The notes: generated by a model from the sequence alone, not told the origin. 64,000 bases of DNA from Nonomuraea pusilla (GCF_900109355.1 NZ_FOBF01000027.1:1-64000); one strand, 5' to 3'; positions 10,426 through 18,549 are shown, numbered from the stretch's first letter. Numbers and translations: made by a program.

Positions 10426-10452
10426 TGATGGCGCGCGGGGAGGTAACGGCAG

Positions 10453-10932
10453 ATGGTGGAGGATCCTCTGGCCACTGCCGACTGCCTGCAGCTCACCCGC
10501 GAGGTGGGCTTCGACCACCTCCTCCAGGGCGGCAGACCGTACGCGACCTCGTGCCCGCTGCCCTTTCAGGCCGACTCCGTGAAGACCGCCCGTGACGTCA
10601 CCCGGCGGACCCTGCGCGGATGGGGACTGCAGGACCTCAGCGACGACGCCGCCCTCGTGGTGTCGGAACTGGTCACCAACGCCGTCAGGTACGCCATGTA
10701 CGCCGCCACCGGGCACCGCGAGATCACCCTGCTGCTGATGCGGGTCGCCCCCCACGTGCTGCTGGCCGTGGCCGACCCCAGCGACGAGATGCCGCGGCCC
10801 AAGGAGCCCGACTTCGTCTCCGAGAACGGGCGGGGGCTCTACATCGTCGAGACGTACAGCCAGTGCTGGGGCTGGGACCGGCTGTCACGCGGCGGCAAGG
10901 CCGTCTGGGCGCTCTTCCGCGCCGACTCCTGA
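10453..10932 (+). CDS. RsbW-like ATP-binding protein (HATPase_c, anti-sigma-factor type)
   Basis: 159-aa GHKL-fold protein related to anti-sigma factor serine kinases. The N box is SELVTNAVRYA (~72-82), the G1 box VADPSDEMP, and the G2 box ENGRGLYIV. There is no other domain. The start ATG has GGAGG nine nt upstream. It is divergently paired with the XRE/DUF5753 regulator, an arrangement seen in abaA-like developmental loci. The partner protein or sigma factor is not identifiable here. Cytoplasmic. Confidence 0.85.
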   Translation: MVEDPLATADCLQLTREVGFDHLLQGGRPYATSCPLPFQADSVKTARDVTRRTLRGWGLQDLSDDAALVVSELVTNAVRYAMYAATGHREITLLLMRVAPHVLLAVADPSDEMPRPKEPDFVSENGRGLYIVETYSQCWGWDRLSRGGKAVWALFRADS

Positions 10933-11020
10933 GCCTCCCCGCCTCCCTTTCTCCTCTCCTGCTTCCCTGCGCCTCGCGAGGCTTCCTCCATGCCTCGCGC
11001 GGCGCGCCGGGCTCGCGCCG

Positions 11021-11215
11021 CGCCTGGCCGGACGGCCCGTGGTGCTCATCGGCGCCGGCCGCGACCCCGTGACCCCCGTGTCCGGCCGACCACGCGCCCG
11101 TCGCGGACGCCTGCCTCCGCCGCCCCGTCGCCGGGCTGGAGCGCCAGGTCTTCGACACCGACCACGCCCCGTCCGACCACCGCGTACGGCTCGCCGGCTT
11201 CCCGGGGCGCGGCCT
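11021..11215 (+). pseudogene. Remnant of an alpha/beta-hydrolase C-terminus, frameshifted
   Basis: From 11021 one frame reads RLAGRPVVLIGAGRDPVTP, the usual hydrolase strand preceding the catalytic Asp loop. From 11088 a different frame continues DHAPVADACLRRPVAGLER then QVFDTDHAPSDHRVRLAG, which resembles the catalytic-His end of the same fold. No frame is open across both halves and there is no N-terminal part. I read it as a decayed gene fragment; an alternative is chance similarity in GC-rich spacer. Confidence 0.4.
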
Positions 11216-11221
11216 CCGACG

Positions 11222-11722
11222 TCACTCGCCCGTCACACCGTCGATGCGCTCGCGCAGGAGGTCGGCGTGGCCGTTGTGGCGGGCGTACTCCTCGATCATG
11301 TGGACGAGGATCCAGCGGTGCGAGCAGTCGCGCCCGTGGCGGATCCCCGTGGCGTCGAGCGACGTCTCGGCGGAGATCCTGCGCGCGATCTCGACCTCCT
11401 CGCGCCAGACGGTGAACGCCTCCTCCACGGAGGCGGTGTCCACGTCGTCGAAGTCGGCGTCCTGGTGGGCGGCCTTGTCCCACAGCAGCGGGACGTCCTC
11501 GGCCTTCAGCACCCGGCGGAACCACGCGCGCTCGACGTGCGCCATGTGCCTGACCAGGCCGAGCAGCGACAGCCCCGACGGCTCGACGGACCTCAGCCGC
11601 AACTGCTCCTCGGTCAGCCCCTCGCACTTGAACGCGAGGGTGTCGCGGTGCCAGTCGAGGAAGGTGGTGAGCATTGCCCGCTCGTCGGCGATATAGGGCG
11701 GATCCATCCGGTTGTCAGTCAC
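11222..11722 (-). CDS. DinB/DUF664 family protein
   Basis: 166 aa, four-helix-bundle type. It begins FLDWHRDTLAFKCEGLTEEQL, followed by SLLGLVRHMAHVERAWFRR and HMIEEYARHNGHADLLRER. The spaced His residues match the metal-binding triad of the DinB/mycothiol-dependent superfamily. The exact substrate is unknown. The start is GTG at 11722, with TAGGGT six nt upstream and no ribosome binding site, suggesting a leaderless transcript. It is divergent from the lipoprotein gene. Confidence 0.85.
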   Translation of the reverse strand: MTDNRMDPPYIADERAMLTTFLDWHRDTLAFKCEGLTEEQLRLRSVEPSGLSLLGLVRHMAHVERAWFRRVLKAEDVPLLWDKAAHQDADFDDVDTASVEEAFTVWREEVEIARRISAETSLDATGIRHGRDCSHRWILVHMIEEYARHNGHADLLRERIDGVTGE

Positions 11723-11762
11723 GGCCCGACCCTACAGGCCGCCCGAATGATCTAATTCGGCC

Positions 11763-12251
11763 ATGGGGTCACACCGCTCGTCCAGACGGTCAGGAGCGGG
11801 CCGTTCGCCGGGCGCCGCCGTCGTCCTCCTGGCCGCGTGCCTGATCGGCTGCACACCCGCCACCGGGACGCACCCGGCCTCCGTTCAGGCCTGTCTCGAC
11901 CGCGCCCAGCGCGAGAACGCGTTCTCGCTGAACGCCGTGGGCGACGTCCTGCCGTCCGCCGAGCGGGTGCGGGTCGAGGAGTGGAACGGCTGCGACTCCG
12001 CCGGCAACGGCGCCGCCGTGTCGATCCTGGTGGCCCCCGCGGTGCGGCGCGACGATCTCTGGGAGGCGTTCGCGGAGGCGGGGTGGTCGCCGCCCGCACC
12101 GGCCTGCTCCGACGACTGCGGGGACGCCCAGCTCGTCAAACGGGTCGGCCGGCGGCTCGTCGGCGTAGCCTTCGGCGAGAAGGGCGGCCTGCGGGTGGAC
12201 GTCGCACAGGCCGACGGGTGCTGGGACGACGACGGGTACCGGTGCCCCTGA
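11763..12251 (+). CDS. Putative secreted lipoprotein
   Basis: 162 aa. An Arg-rich N-terminus and a hydrophobic segment (AAVVLLAACLIGC) end in a lipobox LIGC, so Cys ~30 should be lipidated and the mature protein anchored outside the membrane. The mature part has six further Cys, including the C-SDD-C pattern (ACSDDCGD), suggesting disulfides. I do not recognise the family. It sits between DinB and GNAT genes without obvious operon partners. Confidence 0.75.
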   Translation: MGSHRSSRRSGAGRSPGAAVVLLAACLIGCTPATGTHPASVQACLDRAQRENAFSLNAVGDVLPSAERVRVEEWNGCDSAGNGAAVSILVAPAVRRDDLWEAFAEAGWSPPAPACSDDCGDAQLVKRVGRRLVGVAFGEKGGLRVDVAQADGCWDDDGYRCP

Positions 12252-12292
12252 GGCCGCGACCCGCTGCTCGTCGCGCCGGGGATACTGGTCCG

Positions 12293-12745
12293 GTGCTGAT
12301 CACCGAGATCTCCCCCACCGGGGGTTCGCTCGCGGCCGAGCTGCTCGCCCTGCAGCGCGCCGCGTACGCCGTCGAGGCCGAGCTCATCCAGGACGACCGG
12401 ATCCCTCCCCTGCACGAGAGCCTGGAGGAGCTCGTCGCCGCGCCGCTGCGCTGGCTCGCGGCCATGGACGACGGCCGGCTCGCCGGCGCGCTCGCCTGGG
12501 AGGAGGACTCCGACGAGGTGGACATCGACCGCCTCGTCGTGCACCCGTCCGCGCACCGCCGCGGCATCGGACGCGCCCTCGTGAAGGAGCTCGTGAGCCG
12601 CGCCGGGGGACGCCGCGTCGTGGTGTCGACCGGCCGGGACAACGCGCCCGCGCGAACCCTGTACGAGCGGCTCGGGTTCACGCTGACCGGCGAGACCGAG
12701 GTCATCCCGGGCCTGTGGATCACGAGCTACGCCCTCACCGCCTGA
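12293..12745 (+). CDS. GNAT-family N-acetyltransferase
   Basis: 150 aa from the GTG at 12293 (VLITEISPTGG...). The acetyl-CoA-binding signature is VVHPSAHRRGIGRALVKEL (~84-102), followed by the C-terminal motif NAPARTLYERLGFTLTGE. Substrate unknown. The upstream stop of the lipoprotein gene lies about 40 bp before, and no good Shine-Dalgarno is visible. It is followed by a terminator shared with the convergent tRNA-Pro. Confidence 0.85.
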   Translation: MLITEISPTGGSLAAELLALQRAAYAVEAELIQDDRIPPLHESLEELVAAPLRWLAAMDDGRLAGALAWEEDSDEVDIDRLVVHPSAHRRGIGRALVKELVSRAGGRRVVVSTGRDNAPARTLYERLGFTLTGETEVIPGLWITSYALTA

Positions 12746-12767
12746 CGACGAGGCTCGCCCACCAGGC

Positions 12768-12799
12768 AAAAGGGCCGCTCCCCAGGATCGGGAGCGGCC
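12768..12799 (-). terminator. Terminator serving tRNA-Pro (and convergent GNAT)
   Basis: GGCCGCTCCC (12773-12782) pairs with GGGAGCGGCC (12790-12799). On the minus strand it is followed by a T-run (complement of AAAA at 12768-12771), a true intrinsic terminator for the tRNA. It can also stop transcripts of the convergent GNAT gene. Confidence 0.8.
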
Positions 12800-12818
12800 T
12801 TCGCACTGGTACCGCTGG

Positions 12819-12892
12819 TCGGGGCGACAGGATTTGAACCTGCGACTTCTTGCTCCCAAAGCAAGCGCGCTACCAAGCTGCGCCACGCCCCG
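12819..12892 (-). tRNA. tRNA-Pro (anticodon UGG)
   Basis: 74 nt cloverleaf on the minus strand. The acceptor stem is CGGGGCG (5', at 12892) with CGCCCCG and discriminator A at 12819. The D arm contains AGCTTGGTAGC, the anticodon loop TTTGGGA gives UGG, and the T arm is GCAGGTTCAAATCCTGT. CCA is not encoded (the sequence continues CC-A-G in the genome by chance). Confidence 0.96.
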
Positions 12893-12980
12893 CCGCGCCG
12901 GGTGCGCATGCGCTCCGCTTCTCCGGTACGCTACGACCTGACGACCGGATGAAGTCTAGACCAGAGTTCGACCGGTTCGC

Positions 12981-13051
12981 GCGGACGTAGCTCAATGGTA
13001 GAGCCCTAGTCTTCCAAACTAGCTACGCGGGTTCGATTCCCGTCGTCCGCT
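12981..13051 (+). tRNA. tRNA-Gly (anticodon UCC)
   Basis: 71 nt. The acceptor stem is GCGGACG/CGTCCGC with discriminator T, the D arm has CTCAATGGTAGAG, the anticodon stem CTAGT/ACTAG encloses the loop CTTCCAA (UCC), and the T arm is GCGGGTTCGATTCCCGT. It is divergent from tRNA-Pro, 88 bp apart. Confidence 0.97.
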
Positions 13052-13061
13052 CTCGTTACGA

Positions 13062-13095
13062 AAGGCCAGGTCACCCCGCATGGGGGCCTGGCCTT
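13062..13095 (+). terminator. Terminator of tRNA-Gly
   Basis: AAGGCCAGG (13062-13070) pairs with CCTGGCCTT (13087-13095), starting 11 nt after the tRNA. It overlaps an in-frame ATG (13080) of the next gene, an argument for the later TTG start of that gene. Confidence 0.75.
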
Positions 13096-13115
13096 CGTGC
13101 TTTCGAGGGGGTTGG

Positions 13116-13856
13116 TTGCGGGACGCCGAGTTCAACGAGCCGGATCTGGTGGCGGTGTACGACGCCGTCAACACCTGGGCGCGTGACGACGACTTCTTCC
13201 TGACGGCCGTGGGCGAGACCCCTGGCGCCCGGGTGCTGGACCTGGGGTGCGGCACGGGGCGGCTGGCGCTCGCCCTGGCGGCGGCCGGGCACGCGGTGAC
13301 GGGGGTGGATCCGGCGCGGGCGTCGCTGGAGGCGGCCCGCGCGAAGCCGGGCGCGGCTCGGGTGACGTGGGTCGAGGGCACGGCGGACGTGCTTCCCGAG
13401 CGGGCGTTCGACGTCGCGGTGATGACGAGCCACGTGGCGCAGGTGTTCGTGGACGACGGCGCCTGGGCGCAGGTCCTCGGACGCCTCGTGAGGGCGCTCG
13501 TCCCTGGGGGGCGGCTGCTGTTCGACGCGCGGGACCCGCGGGCGCGCGCGTGGGAGCGGTGGAACCCGGTGGACTCGCGGCGCCGGGTGCGCCTGGGCGA
13601 CGGCCGCGAGGCCGAGGTGTGGACGGAGGTGACCGCCGTGGCCGGCGGGTGCGTCGGCTTCACCCATCACTACGCCTTCTCCGGCGGCGCGGCCCTGGTG
13701 AGCAGTTCGACGCTGCGTTTCAGGACGGAGGAGGAGCTGCGCGCGTCCCTGGAGCGGGCGGGGTTCAGGGTGGAGCGGGTGTACGGGGGCTGGGACCGAC
13801 AGCCGGCCGGGGAGGGCGACGGGGAGTTCGTCGTGGTGGCGAGGGCGGCCGCGTGA
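13116..13856 (+). CDS. Class I SAM-dependent methyltransferase
   Basis: Rossmann-type methyltransferase of ~246 aa. Motif I is VLDLGCGTGRLALALAAAG, followed by the acidic loop GVDPARASLEAAR; motif IV reads FDVAVMTSHVAQVF and the post-I region LVPGGRLLFDARDP. Substrate unknown. The start chosen is TTG at 13116 with GAGGGG 5 nt upstream, because the upstream ATG lies inside the tRNA-Gly terminator. It is convergent with another methyltransferase of a different subtype. Confidence 0.85.
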   Translation: MRDAEFNEPDLVAVYDAVNTWARDDDFFLTAVGETPGARVLDLGCGTGRLALALAAAGHAVTGVDPARASLEAARAKPGAARVTWVEGTADVLPERAFDVAVMTSHVAQVFVDDGAWAQVLGRLVRALVPGGRLLFDARDPRARAWERWNPVDSRRRVRLGDGREAEVWTEVTAVAGGCVGFTHHYAFSGGAALVSSSTLRFRTEEELRASLERAGFRVERVYGGWDRQPAGEGDGEFVVVARAAA

Positions 13857-13912
13857 GCGCCACGCCTGTCATGGGCGGGCGGCGGGAGCGACGTCAGGCC
13901 GGGCGGGGGCGT

Positions 13913-13977
13913 CCGGCCGGCTGCGGGAGCGGGGCGGGCGTCGGCGCCCGGCCGGCTGCGGGAGCGGGGCGGGCGTC
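13913..13977. repeat. 30-bp direct repeat, period 35
   Basis: An identical 30-bp stretch beginning CCGGCCGGCTGCGGGAGC occurs at 13913-13942 and 13948-13977, in the spacer between the two convergent methyltransferase genes. It lies just downstream of the stop of the minus-strand gene. Confidence 0.8.
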
Positions 13978-13982
13978 CGCGG

Positions 13983-14783
13983 CTAGGGCAGGCGGTGCGC
14001 CAGGCGGAGCTCCGTCAGGTAGCGCTTGACGATCCGGCCGCCGTGGAGGCCGTCGATCAGCGATCGGATGCAGCGCAGCAGGCCGGCGCGCGCCTCGGGT
14101 CCCAGGGCGCGATGCCCCGAGTACGTGTTCAGCACGTCCACGTACTCGTCGGTCGTGTACGGCATGTCCCATTCGTACCGGTGGAAGGCGGCGGGACCGA
14201 AGCGGCCGGACCGGTCGAGTTCGGCGCTGTCGAGCGGGATGTCCCCGGAGGGGGACAGCCGCAGACCGGGCGGGGTGGAGGGGTCGAACCGCTCGTAGCA
14301 GTCCTGGACCTGCGCGAAGAACTCCCCGCTGCCCCCGGCGACGTGGTAGGTGGCGACGGTGGCGAGGACGCCTCCGGGGCGCAGCGCGTCGGCGGCCTTG
14401 CCGACGCGGACCCGCGGGTCGATCCAGTGGAACGCGGTGGCGGACAGGACGACGTCGAACGGCCGCGGCGGCAGCGGCCAGTCCTCGAACGCCGACGTCA
14501 CCACCTCGACCTCGGGGAAGGGCGCGAGGTGGCGGCGGGCGACGGCGGCCATGTCGGCGCCGAGCTCGACGGCGGTGATCACGCAGCCCCGTTCGGCCAG
14601 CGGGACGGTCGCCTTGCCCGTGCCGCAGCCGATCTCCAGGACGCGGCAGCCGGGGCCGGTTCCCGCGAGGCGGTCGAGGTCGCGGAAGAGCTCGGCCGGG
14701 TAGCAGGGGCGGGCGCGGTCGTAGAGCTCGGCGTCCTCGTTGAAGGTCTGGCGGAGCCGGTGCAGGTGGTCGTGGTCGGCCAT
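13983..14783 (-). CDS. Class I SAM-dependent methyltransferase (Methyltransf_11 type)
   Basis: 266 aa from ATG at 14783 (MADHDHLHRLRQTFN...). Motif I is VLEIGCGTGKATVPLAERG, followed by TAVELGADMAAVAR, FDVVLSATAFHWIDP and LRPGGVLATVATYH. The N-terminus FNEDAELYDRARPCYP is typical of small-molecule C/O/N-methyltransferases of the UbiE-like class. Substrate unknown. An in-frame extension to 14837 would run into the divergent gene at 14828 and is not preferred. Confidence 0.86.
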   Translation of the reverse strand: MADHDHLHRLRQTFNEDAELYDRARPCYPAELFRDLDRLAGTGPGCRVLEIGCGTGKATVPLAERGCVITAVELGADMAAVARRHLAPFPEVEVVTSAFEDWPLPPRPFDVVLSATAFHWIDPRVRVGKAADALRPGGVLATVATYHVAGGSGEFFAQVQDCYERFDPSTPPGLRLSPSGDIPLDSAELDRSGRFGPAAFHRYEWDMPYTTDEYVDVLNTYSGHRALGPEARAGLLRCIRSLIDGLHGGRIVKRYLTELRLAHRLP

Positions 14784-14827
14784 GGTCGGCGACACTACCG
14801 CCCGCGTCTTCCGTAGGGTGGAGATCG

Positions 14828-15457
14828 ATGCGAGCACGACCGATCTCCCGCGCGGCGCTGGTGGAGGAGCTGGCCGACCGGGTCGGCGGGTTCCCGCGCG
14901 ACCGCTGGGTGCGGGTGGCCGTCGACGGCGCGCCCCCGGCCGGGCCGGGCGCGCTGGCCGACGAGCTGGTGGCCCCGCTGCGGCTGCGCGGGCGCGAGGT
15001 GCTGCGGGTGTCGGCAGACGACTTCCTGCGGCCCGCGTCGCTGCGGCTGGAGTACGGCAGGACCGACCCTGACGCGTTCCACGACGACTGGCTGGACGTG
15101 GGGGCGCTGCTGCGGGAGGTGCTGGAACCGCTGGGGCCCGGGGGTTCGGGGCGGGTGCTGGCGAGGCTGTGGGACAGCCGGGTGGACCGCGCCTACCGGG
15201 AGCCGTACCGGGTGCTGCCGAGGGGCGGGGTGCTGGTGCTGGACGGGACGCTGCTGCTCGGCCGCGGCCTGCCGGTCGAGCTGAGCGTGCACCTGTGGCT
15301 GTCGGAGGGGGCGCTGGCGCGGGGCACGCAGGAGGAGGAGCGGTGGCGGCTGCCCGCCTACCGCAGGTACGAGCGTGAGACGCGCCCTCAGGAGGCGGCG
15401 GACGTGGTGGTGCGCGCCGACCATCCGGAGCGGCCTGCGGTGCTGTTCACGGGTTGA
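14828..15457 (+). CDS. Uridine-kinase-like protein with degenerate P-loop
   Basis: 209 aa aligned by eye with the actinobacterial uridine kinase/phosphoribulokinase-like group. The first strand reads WVRVAVDGAPPAGPGALADEL, where functional relatives have VDGPDAAGKTTLADEL, so both the Walker A Lys and the Ser/Thr are absent. Later parts are retained: SADDFLRPASLRLEYGRTDPDAFHDDWLD, GVLVLDGTLLLGRGL (Walker B-like Asp) and LPAYRRYERETRP. ATP binding is therefore doubtful. TAGGGT eight nt before the ATG suggests a leaderless start. It overlaps the convergent HAD gene by 11 bp. Confidence 0.7.
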   Translation: MRARPISRAALVEELADRVGGFPRDRWVRVAVDGAPPAGPGALADELVAPLRLRGREVLRVSADDFLRPASLRLEYGRTDPDAFHDDWLDVGALLREVLEPLGPGGSGRVLARLWDSRVDRAYREPYRVLPRGGVLVLDGTLLLGRGLPVELSVHLWLSEGALARGTQEEERWRLPAYRRYERETRPQEAADVVVRADHPERPAVLFTG

Positions 15458-15500
15458 GCCGGGCCGGGCCGGCGGTGCTGTTCGCCGGCTGAGCCTGGCC
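15437..15500. repeat. Tandem duplication of a gene 3' end, period 35
   Basis: Bases 15437-15465, which include the stop of the uridine-kinase-like gene, recur at 15472-15500 with few changes (GCGGTGCTGTTC ... TGAGCC). The second copy keeps a TGA. Because the HAD gene reads through from the other strand, its C-terminal residues are also doubled ([13 protein letters not shown] resembles the preceding segment). Confidence 0.75.
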
Positions 15501-16133
15501 GGCGCCGGTCGGCGGTCGGCGGTCGAGCAGGGCCTCGATCTCGGCGATGGCCTGCTGGTTGTGGTGGAAGCGCACCGCGTGCAGCCCGGCCGCGCGGGCG
15601 CCCTCCACGTACGGCTCGTGGTCGTCGAGGAACACCGCCTGCCCGGGCGCGACGCCGAGGCGCTCGCAGGCGAGGTGGAAGATGCGGGGGTCGGGCTTGG
15701 CCACGCCGGCCTCGTGCGAGTAGACGAGCACGTCGACGAGGTCGCCGAAGCCGTACGCGGCCTGTTCGCGCGCGGTGGCGCCGACGAAGCTGTTGCTGAC
15801 GATGCCGGTACGGCAGCGGGGGCGCAGGCCCCGGAGGTAGGCGGTGAGCTCGGCGTTGAGCGTGCCCAGGTACTCCTTCCACAGGTCGGCGAGGTAGTCG
15901 CCGGTGTGGGGGCCGAGGAGGGCGGCGAGCCTGGTCTCGACGTCCTGCTCGGTGACCGCGCCGATCATCCCGGCGGCCCAGACATCGCCCATGTGGACGC
16001 CGATGCCGCCCGCGGGCAGCCCGAGCCTGGCCTCCCAGGCGTCGTTGACGCCGAGGCGCGGCGTGATCTCCAGGACTCCGCCGATGTCGAAGATGACTGC
16101 TTCGATTTTCACGGCCTTAGATTGTGAAGTCAT
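15447..16133 (-). CDS. HAD-superfamily hydrolase
   Basis: 228 aa phosphohydrolase-type protein. Motif I is [10 protein letters not shown] with the nucleophile Asp at ~14; the usual second Asp is replaced by Gly, as in several HAD-IA groups. Motif II is GIVSNSF, motif [13 protein letters not shown], motif [15 protein letters not shown]. The cap domain lies at ~25-90. Substrate unknown; the variant motif I is compatible with phosphatase or dehalogenase-like chemistry. The extreme C-terminus overlaps the convergent kinase-like gene and looks extended by the local duplication. Confidence 0.85.
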   Translation of the reverse strand: MTSQSKAVKIEAVIFDIGGVLEITPRLGVNDAWEARLGLPAGGIGVHMGDVWAAGMIGAVTEQDVETRLAALLGPHTGDYLADLWKEYLGTLNAELTAYLRGLRPRCRTGIVSNSFVGATAREQAAYGFGDLVDVLVYSHEAGVAKPDPRIFHLACERLGVAPGQAVFLDDHEPYVEGARAAGLHAVRFHHNQQAIAEIEALLDRRPPTGAGQAQPANSTAGPARLNP

Positions 16134-16208
16134 TCAACCACGATAACCCACGGAGCTGTCTCCCACGAGTACTGGAAAACGCGGCCGCGGCGGCGTCACA
16201 CTGGGGCG

Positions 16209-17519
16209 ATGATCCCGAGCAACTGGTACAACATCGTTCCAGATCTACCCTCGCCGCCCCCTCCGCCGCTGCATCCCGCCACCAGGCAGCCGATCGGACC
16301 CGAGGACCTGGCGCCGCTGTTCCCCGCGGAGCTCATCGCCCAGGAGGTGAGCACCGAGCGGTACATCCCGATCCCCCAGGAGGTGCTGGACGTCTACCGG
16401 CTCTGGCGGCCGACCCCGCTCATCCGGGCCCACCGGCTGGAGAAGTCGCTCGGCACGCCCGCCCGGATCTACTACAAGTACGAGGGCGTCTCCCCCGCGG
16501 GCTCCCACAAGCCCAACACGGCCGTCCCGCAGGCGTACTACAACGCCAAGGAGGGCGTCCGCCTCCTCACCACGGAGACCGGCGCCGGGCAGTGGGGTTC
16601 GTCGCTGGCCTTCGCCTGCGCGCAGTTCGACCTGGAATGCCAGATCTGGATGGTCAAGGCGTCGTACGAGCAGAAGCCGTACCGCCGCTCGCTCATGAAG
16701 GTGTACGGCGGCACCGTGCACGCCAGCCCCTCCACCGTCACCAACGCGGGCAGCAAGGTCCTCGCCGACGACCCCGACTCGCCGGGCAGCCTGGGCATCG
16801 CCATCAGCGAGGCCGTCGAGGTGGCCGCGTCCACCCCCGACGCCCGGTACGCGCTCGGCTCGGTGCTCAACCACGTCCTCCTGCACCAGACGGTCATCGG
16901 CGAGGAGGCGCTCGCCGAACTGCCCGAGATGCCCGACCTCGTCATCGGCTGCACCGGCGGGGGCTCGAACTTCGGCGGGCTGGTCTTCCCGTTCATGCGC
17001 GAGAAGCTGGCGGGCAACCTGCGCACGGAGTTCCGCGCCGTGGAGCCGGCGGCCTGCCCGTCGTTCACGCGGGGCACGTACGCGTACGACTTCGGCGACA
17101 CGGCGGGCCTGACCCCGCTGATGAAGATGCACACGCTGGGGCACGACTTCGTCCCCGACCCGATCCACGCGGGCGGGCTGCGCTACCACGGCATGTCGCC
17201 GCTGCTGTCGCACATGTACGAGCTGGGCCTGTTCACGGCGGTGACGCGGTCGCAGCGCGAGTGCTTCGAGGCGGGCGTGCGCTTCGCCCGGACGGAGGGC
17301 ATCCTGCCCGCGCCGGAGCCGACGCACGCGCTGGCCGAGGCCATCGCCGAGGCGCTGCGCTGCAAGGAGACCGGCGAGGAGAAGGTGATCCTGACCGCGC
17401 TGTGCGGCCACGGGCACTTCGACCTCGGCGCGTACGACCGTTACCTGGCGGGCGACCTGGAGGACTTCACGCTCCCGCAGGAGCGCATCGACGAGGCGCT
17501 CACGCACCTGCCCGGGTAG
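16209..17519 (+). CDS. TrpB2-type tryptophan synthase beta chain
   Basis: PLP enzyme of fold type II, 436 aa. The PLP Lys sits in [14 protein letters not shown] (~107), the phosphate-binding loop is [11 protein letters not shown], and the C-terminal part has [18 protein letters not shown]. The length and the N-terminal extension [22 protein letters not shown] fit the stand-alone TrpB2 group rather than TrpB1. No trpA or other trp gene is nearby, consistent with TrpB2 acting as an indole-salvage enzyme (inference from the family). Confidence 0.92.
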   Translation: MIPSNWYNIVPDLPSPPPPPLHPATRQPIGPEDLAPLFPAELIAQEVSTERYIPIPQEVLDVYRLWRPTPLIRAHRLEKSLGTPARIYYKYEGVSPAGSHKPNTAVPQAYYNAKEGVRLLTTETGAGQWGSSLAFACAQFDLECQIWMVKASYEQKPYRRSLMKVYGGTVHASPSTVTNAGSKVLADDPDSPGSLGIAISEAVEVAASTPDARYALGSVLNHVLLHQTVIGEEALAELPEMPDLVIGCTGGGSNFGGLVFPFMREKLAGNLRTEFRAVEPAACPSFTRGTYAYDFGDTAGLTPLMKMHTLGHDFVPDPIHAGGLRYHGMSPLLSHMYELGLFTAVTRSQRECFEAGVRFARTEGILPAPEPTHALAEAIAEALRCKETGEEKVILTALCGHGHFDLGAYDRYLAGDLEDFTLPQERIDEALTHLPG

Positions 17520-17533
17520 GGCGACCGCCGGAC

Positions 17534-17562
17534 GCGCGGCCCCGCTCGCCGCGGGGCCGCGC
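17534..17562. terminator. Bidirectional terminator between TrpB2 and bL37 genes
   Basis: A 12-bp perfect GC stem (17534-17545 with 17551-17562) with a 5-nt loop lies between two convergent genes whose stops are 15 nt and 2 nt away. Confidence 0.82.
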
Positions 17563-17563
17563 T

Positions 17564-17641
17564 TCAGCGTGCCGTGGGACGCTTCCCGTGGTTCGCCCTC
17601 TTCTTCTTGCGCGCCTTGCCCTTGCGTGCTCGCCTGGCCAT
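17564..17641 (-). CDS. 50S ribosomal protein bL37 (25 aa)
   Basis: A 25-codon gene encodes a highly basic peptide beginning MARRARKGKARKKKRANH and ending GKRPTAR. The ANHGKRP end and composition match, from memory, the tiny actinobacterial ribosomal protein bL37 seen in mycobacterial ribosomes (about 24 aa). ATG at 17641 has a perfect GGAGGTG Shine-Dalgarno 7 nt upstream, and the stop abuts a strong terminator, so this is a real single-gene unit. Bases upstream form the divergent promoter region with the DeoR gene. Confidence 0.75.
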   Translation of the reverse strand: MARRARKGKARKKKRANHGKRPTAR

Positions 17642-17772
17642 GAGCCCACCTCCGGGGATCGGAACCTCACCATCTCTCCTGCCCCGGCGCCGCACAAGTG
17701 ATACGACCGATCTAACATTCCCCAACATAGGCGTGTCATAATTTGGTGGAATCTGTTGGAAGGAGCGGGGCG

Positions 17773-18549
17773 GTGCTGGCACAGCAGCGGCAGCAGGCGA
17801 TCCTCGAACGGGTGCGCAGCAGCGGCGGCGTCCGCGTGGCCGACCTCGTACGCGAACTCGGCGTGTCCGACATGACGATCCGCCGCGACCTGGAAGTGCT
17901 GGCCGAGCGGGGGCTGCTGGAGAAGGTGCACGGCGGCGCCACCGCCATCGGCCCCGGCTCCACCGAGGAGCCCGGCTTCACCGCCAAGTCCGCGCGCCAG
18001 CAGCCCGAGAAGGAGGCCATCGCGCGGCGCGCCGCCCAGCTCGTGCACCCCGGCACCGCCATCGCGCTCTCCGCGGGCACCACCACGTGGGCGCTCGCCC
18101 ACCACCTCACCACCGTGCCCGAGCTCACCGTGATCACGAACTCGATCCCGGTCGCCGAGGTCTTCCACCGCAACCCGCGTCCCGACCGCACCGTCGTCCT
18201 CACCGGCGGGGTCCGCACGCCCTCCGACGCGCTCGTCGGCCCGGTGGCCGTCGCCGCGATCAGGCGGCTGCACGTCGACACGCTCTTCCTGGGCGTCCAC
18301 GGGATGAGCGTGCGCGCGGGGTTCACCACGCCGAACCTGCTGGAGTCCGAGACCGACAGGGAACTCGTGGCCGCGGCGCACCGGCTCGTCGTCCCCGCCG
18401 ACCACACGAAGTGGAACACCGTCGGCATCAGCACGATCGCCGAACTCGCGGAGGCGGACGTGGTGGTCAGCGACGCGGACCTGCCCGCGGAGGCACGCAA
18501 GGAACTGGCCGAACGGGCCGGAGAACTGATCATCGCGGAGGGCTCGTGA
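17773..18549 (+). CDS. DeoR-family transcriptional regulator
   Basis: 258 aa. The N-terminal HTH carries the DeoR signature (RVADLVRELGVSDMTIRRDL followed by EVLAERGLLEKVHGGA). The C-terminal DeoRC sugar-phosphate sensor has LSAGTTTWALAHHL, VVLTGGVRTPSDALVGP and VVPADHTKWNTVG. The start is GTG at 17773 with GGAAGGAG 7 nt upstream, preferred over an in-frame TTG at 17743. It overlaps galT by 4 bp (GTGA), so it likely represses or regulates galactose metabolism by sensing a sugar phosphate (inference from context). Confidence 0.9.
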   Translation: MLAQQRQQAILERVRSSGGVRVADLVRELGVSDMTIRRDLEVLAERGLLEKVHGGATAIGPGSTEEPGFTAKSARQQPEKEAIARRAAQLVHPGTAIALSAGTTTWALAHHLTTVPELTVITNSIPVAEVFHRNPRPDRTVVLTGGVRTPSDALVGPVAVAAIRRLHVDTLFLGVHGMSVRAGFTTPNLLESETDRELVAAAHRLVVPADHTKWNTVGISTIAELAEADVVVSDADLPAEARKELAERAGELIIAEGS

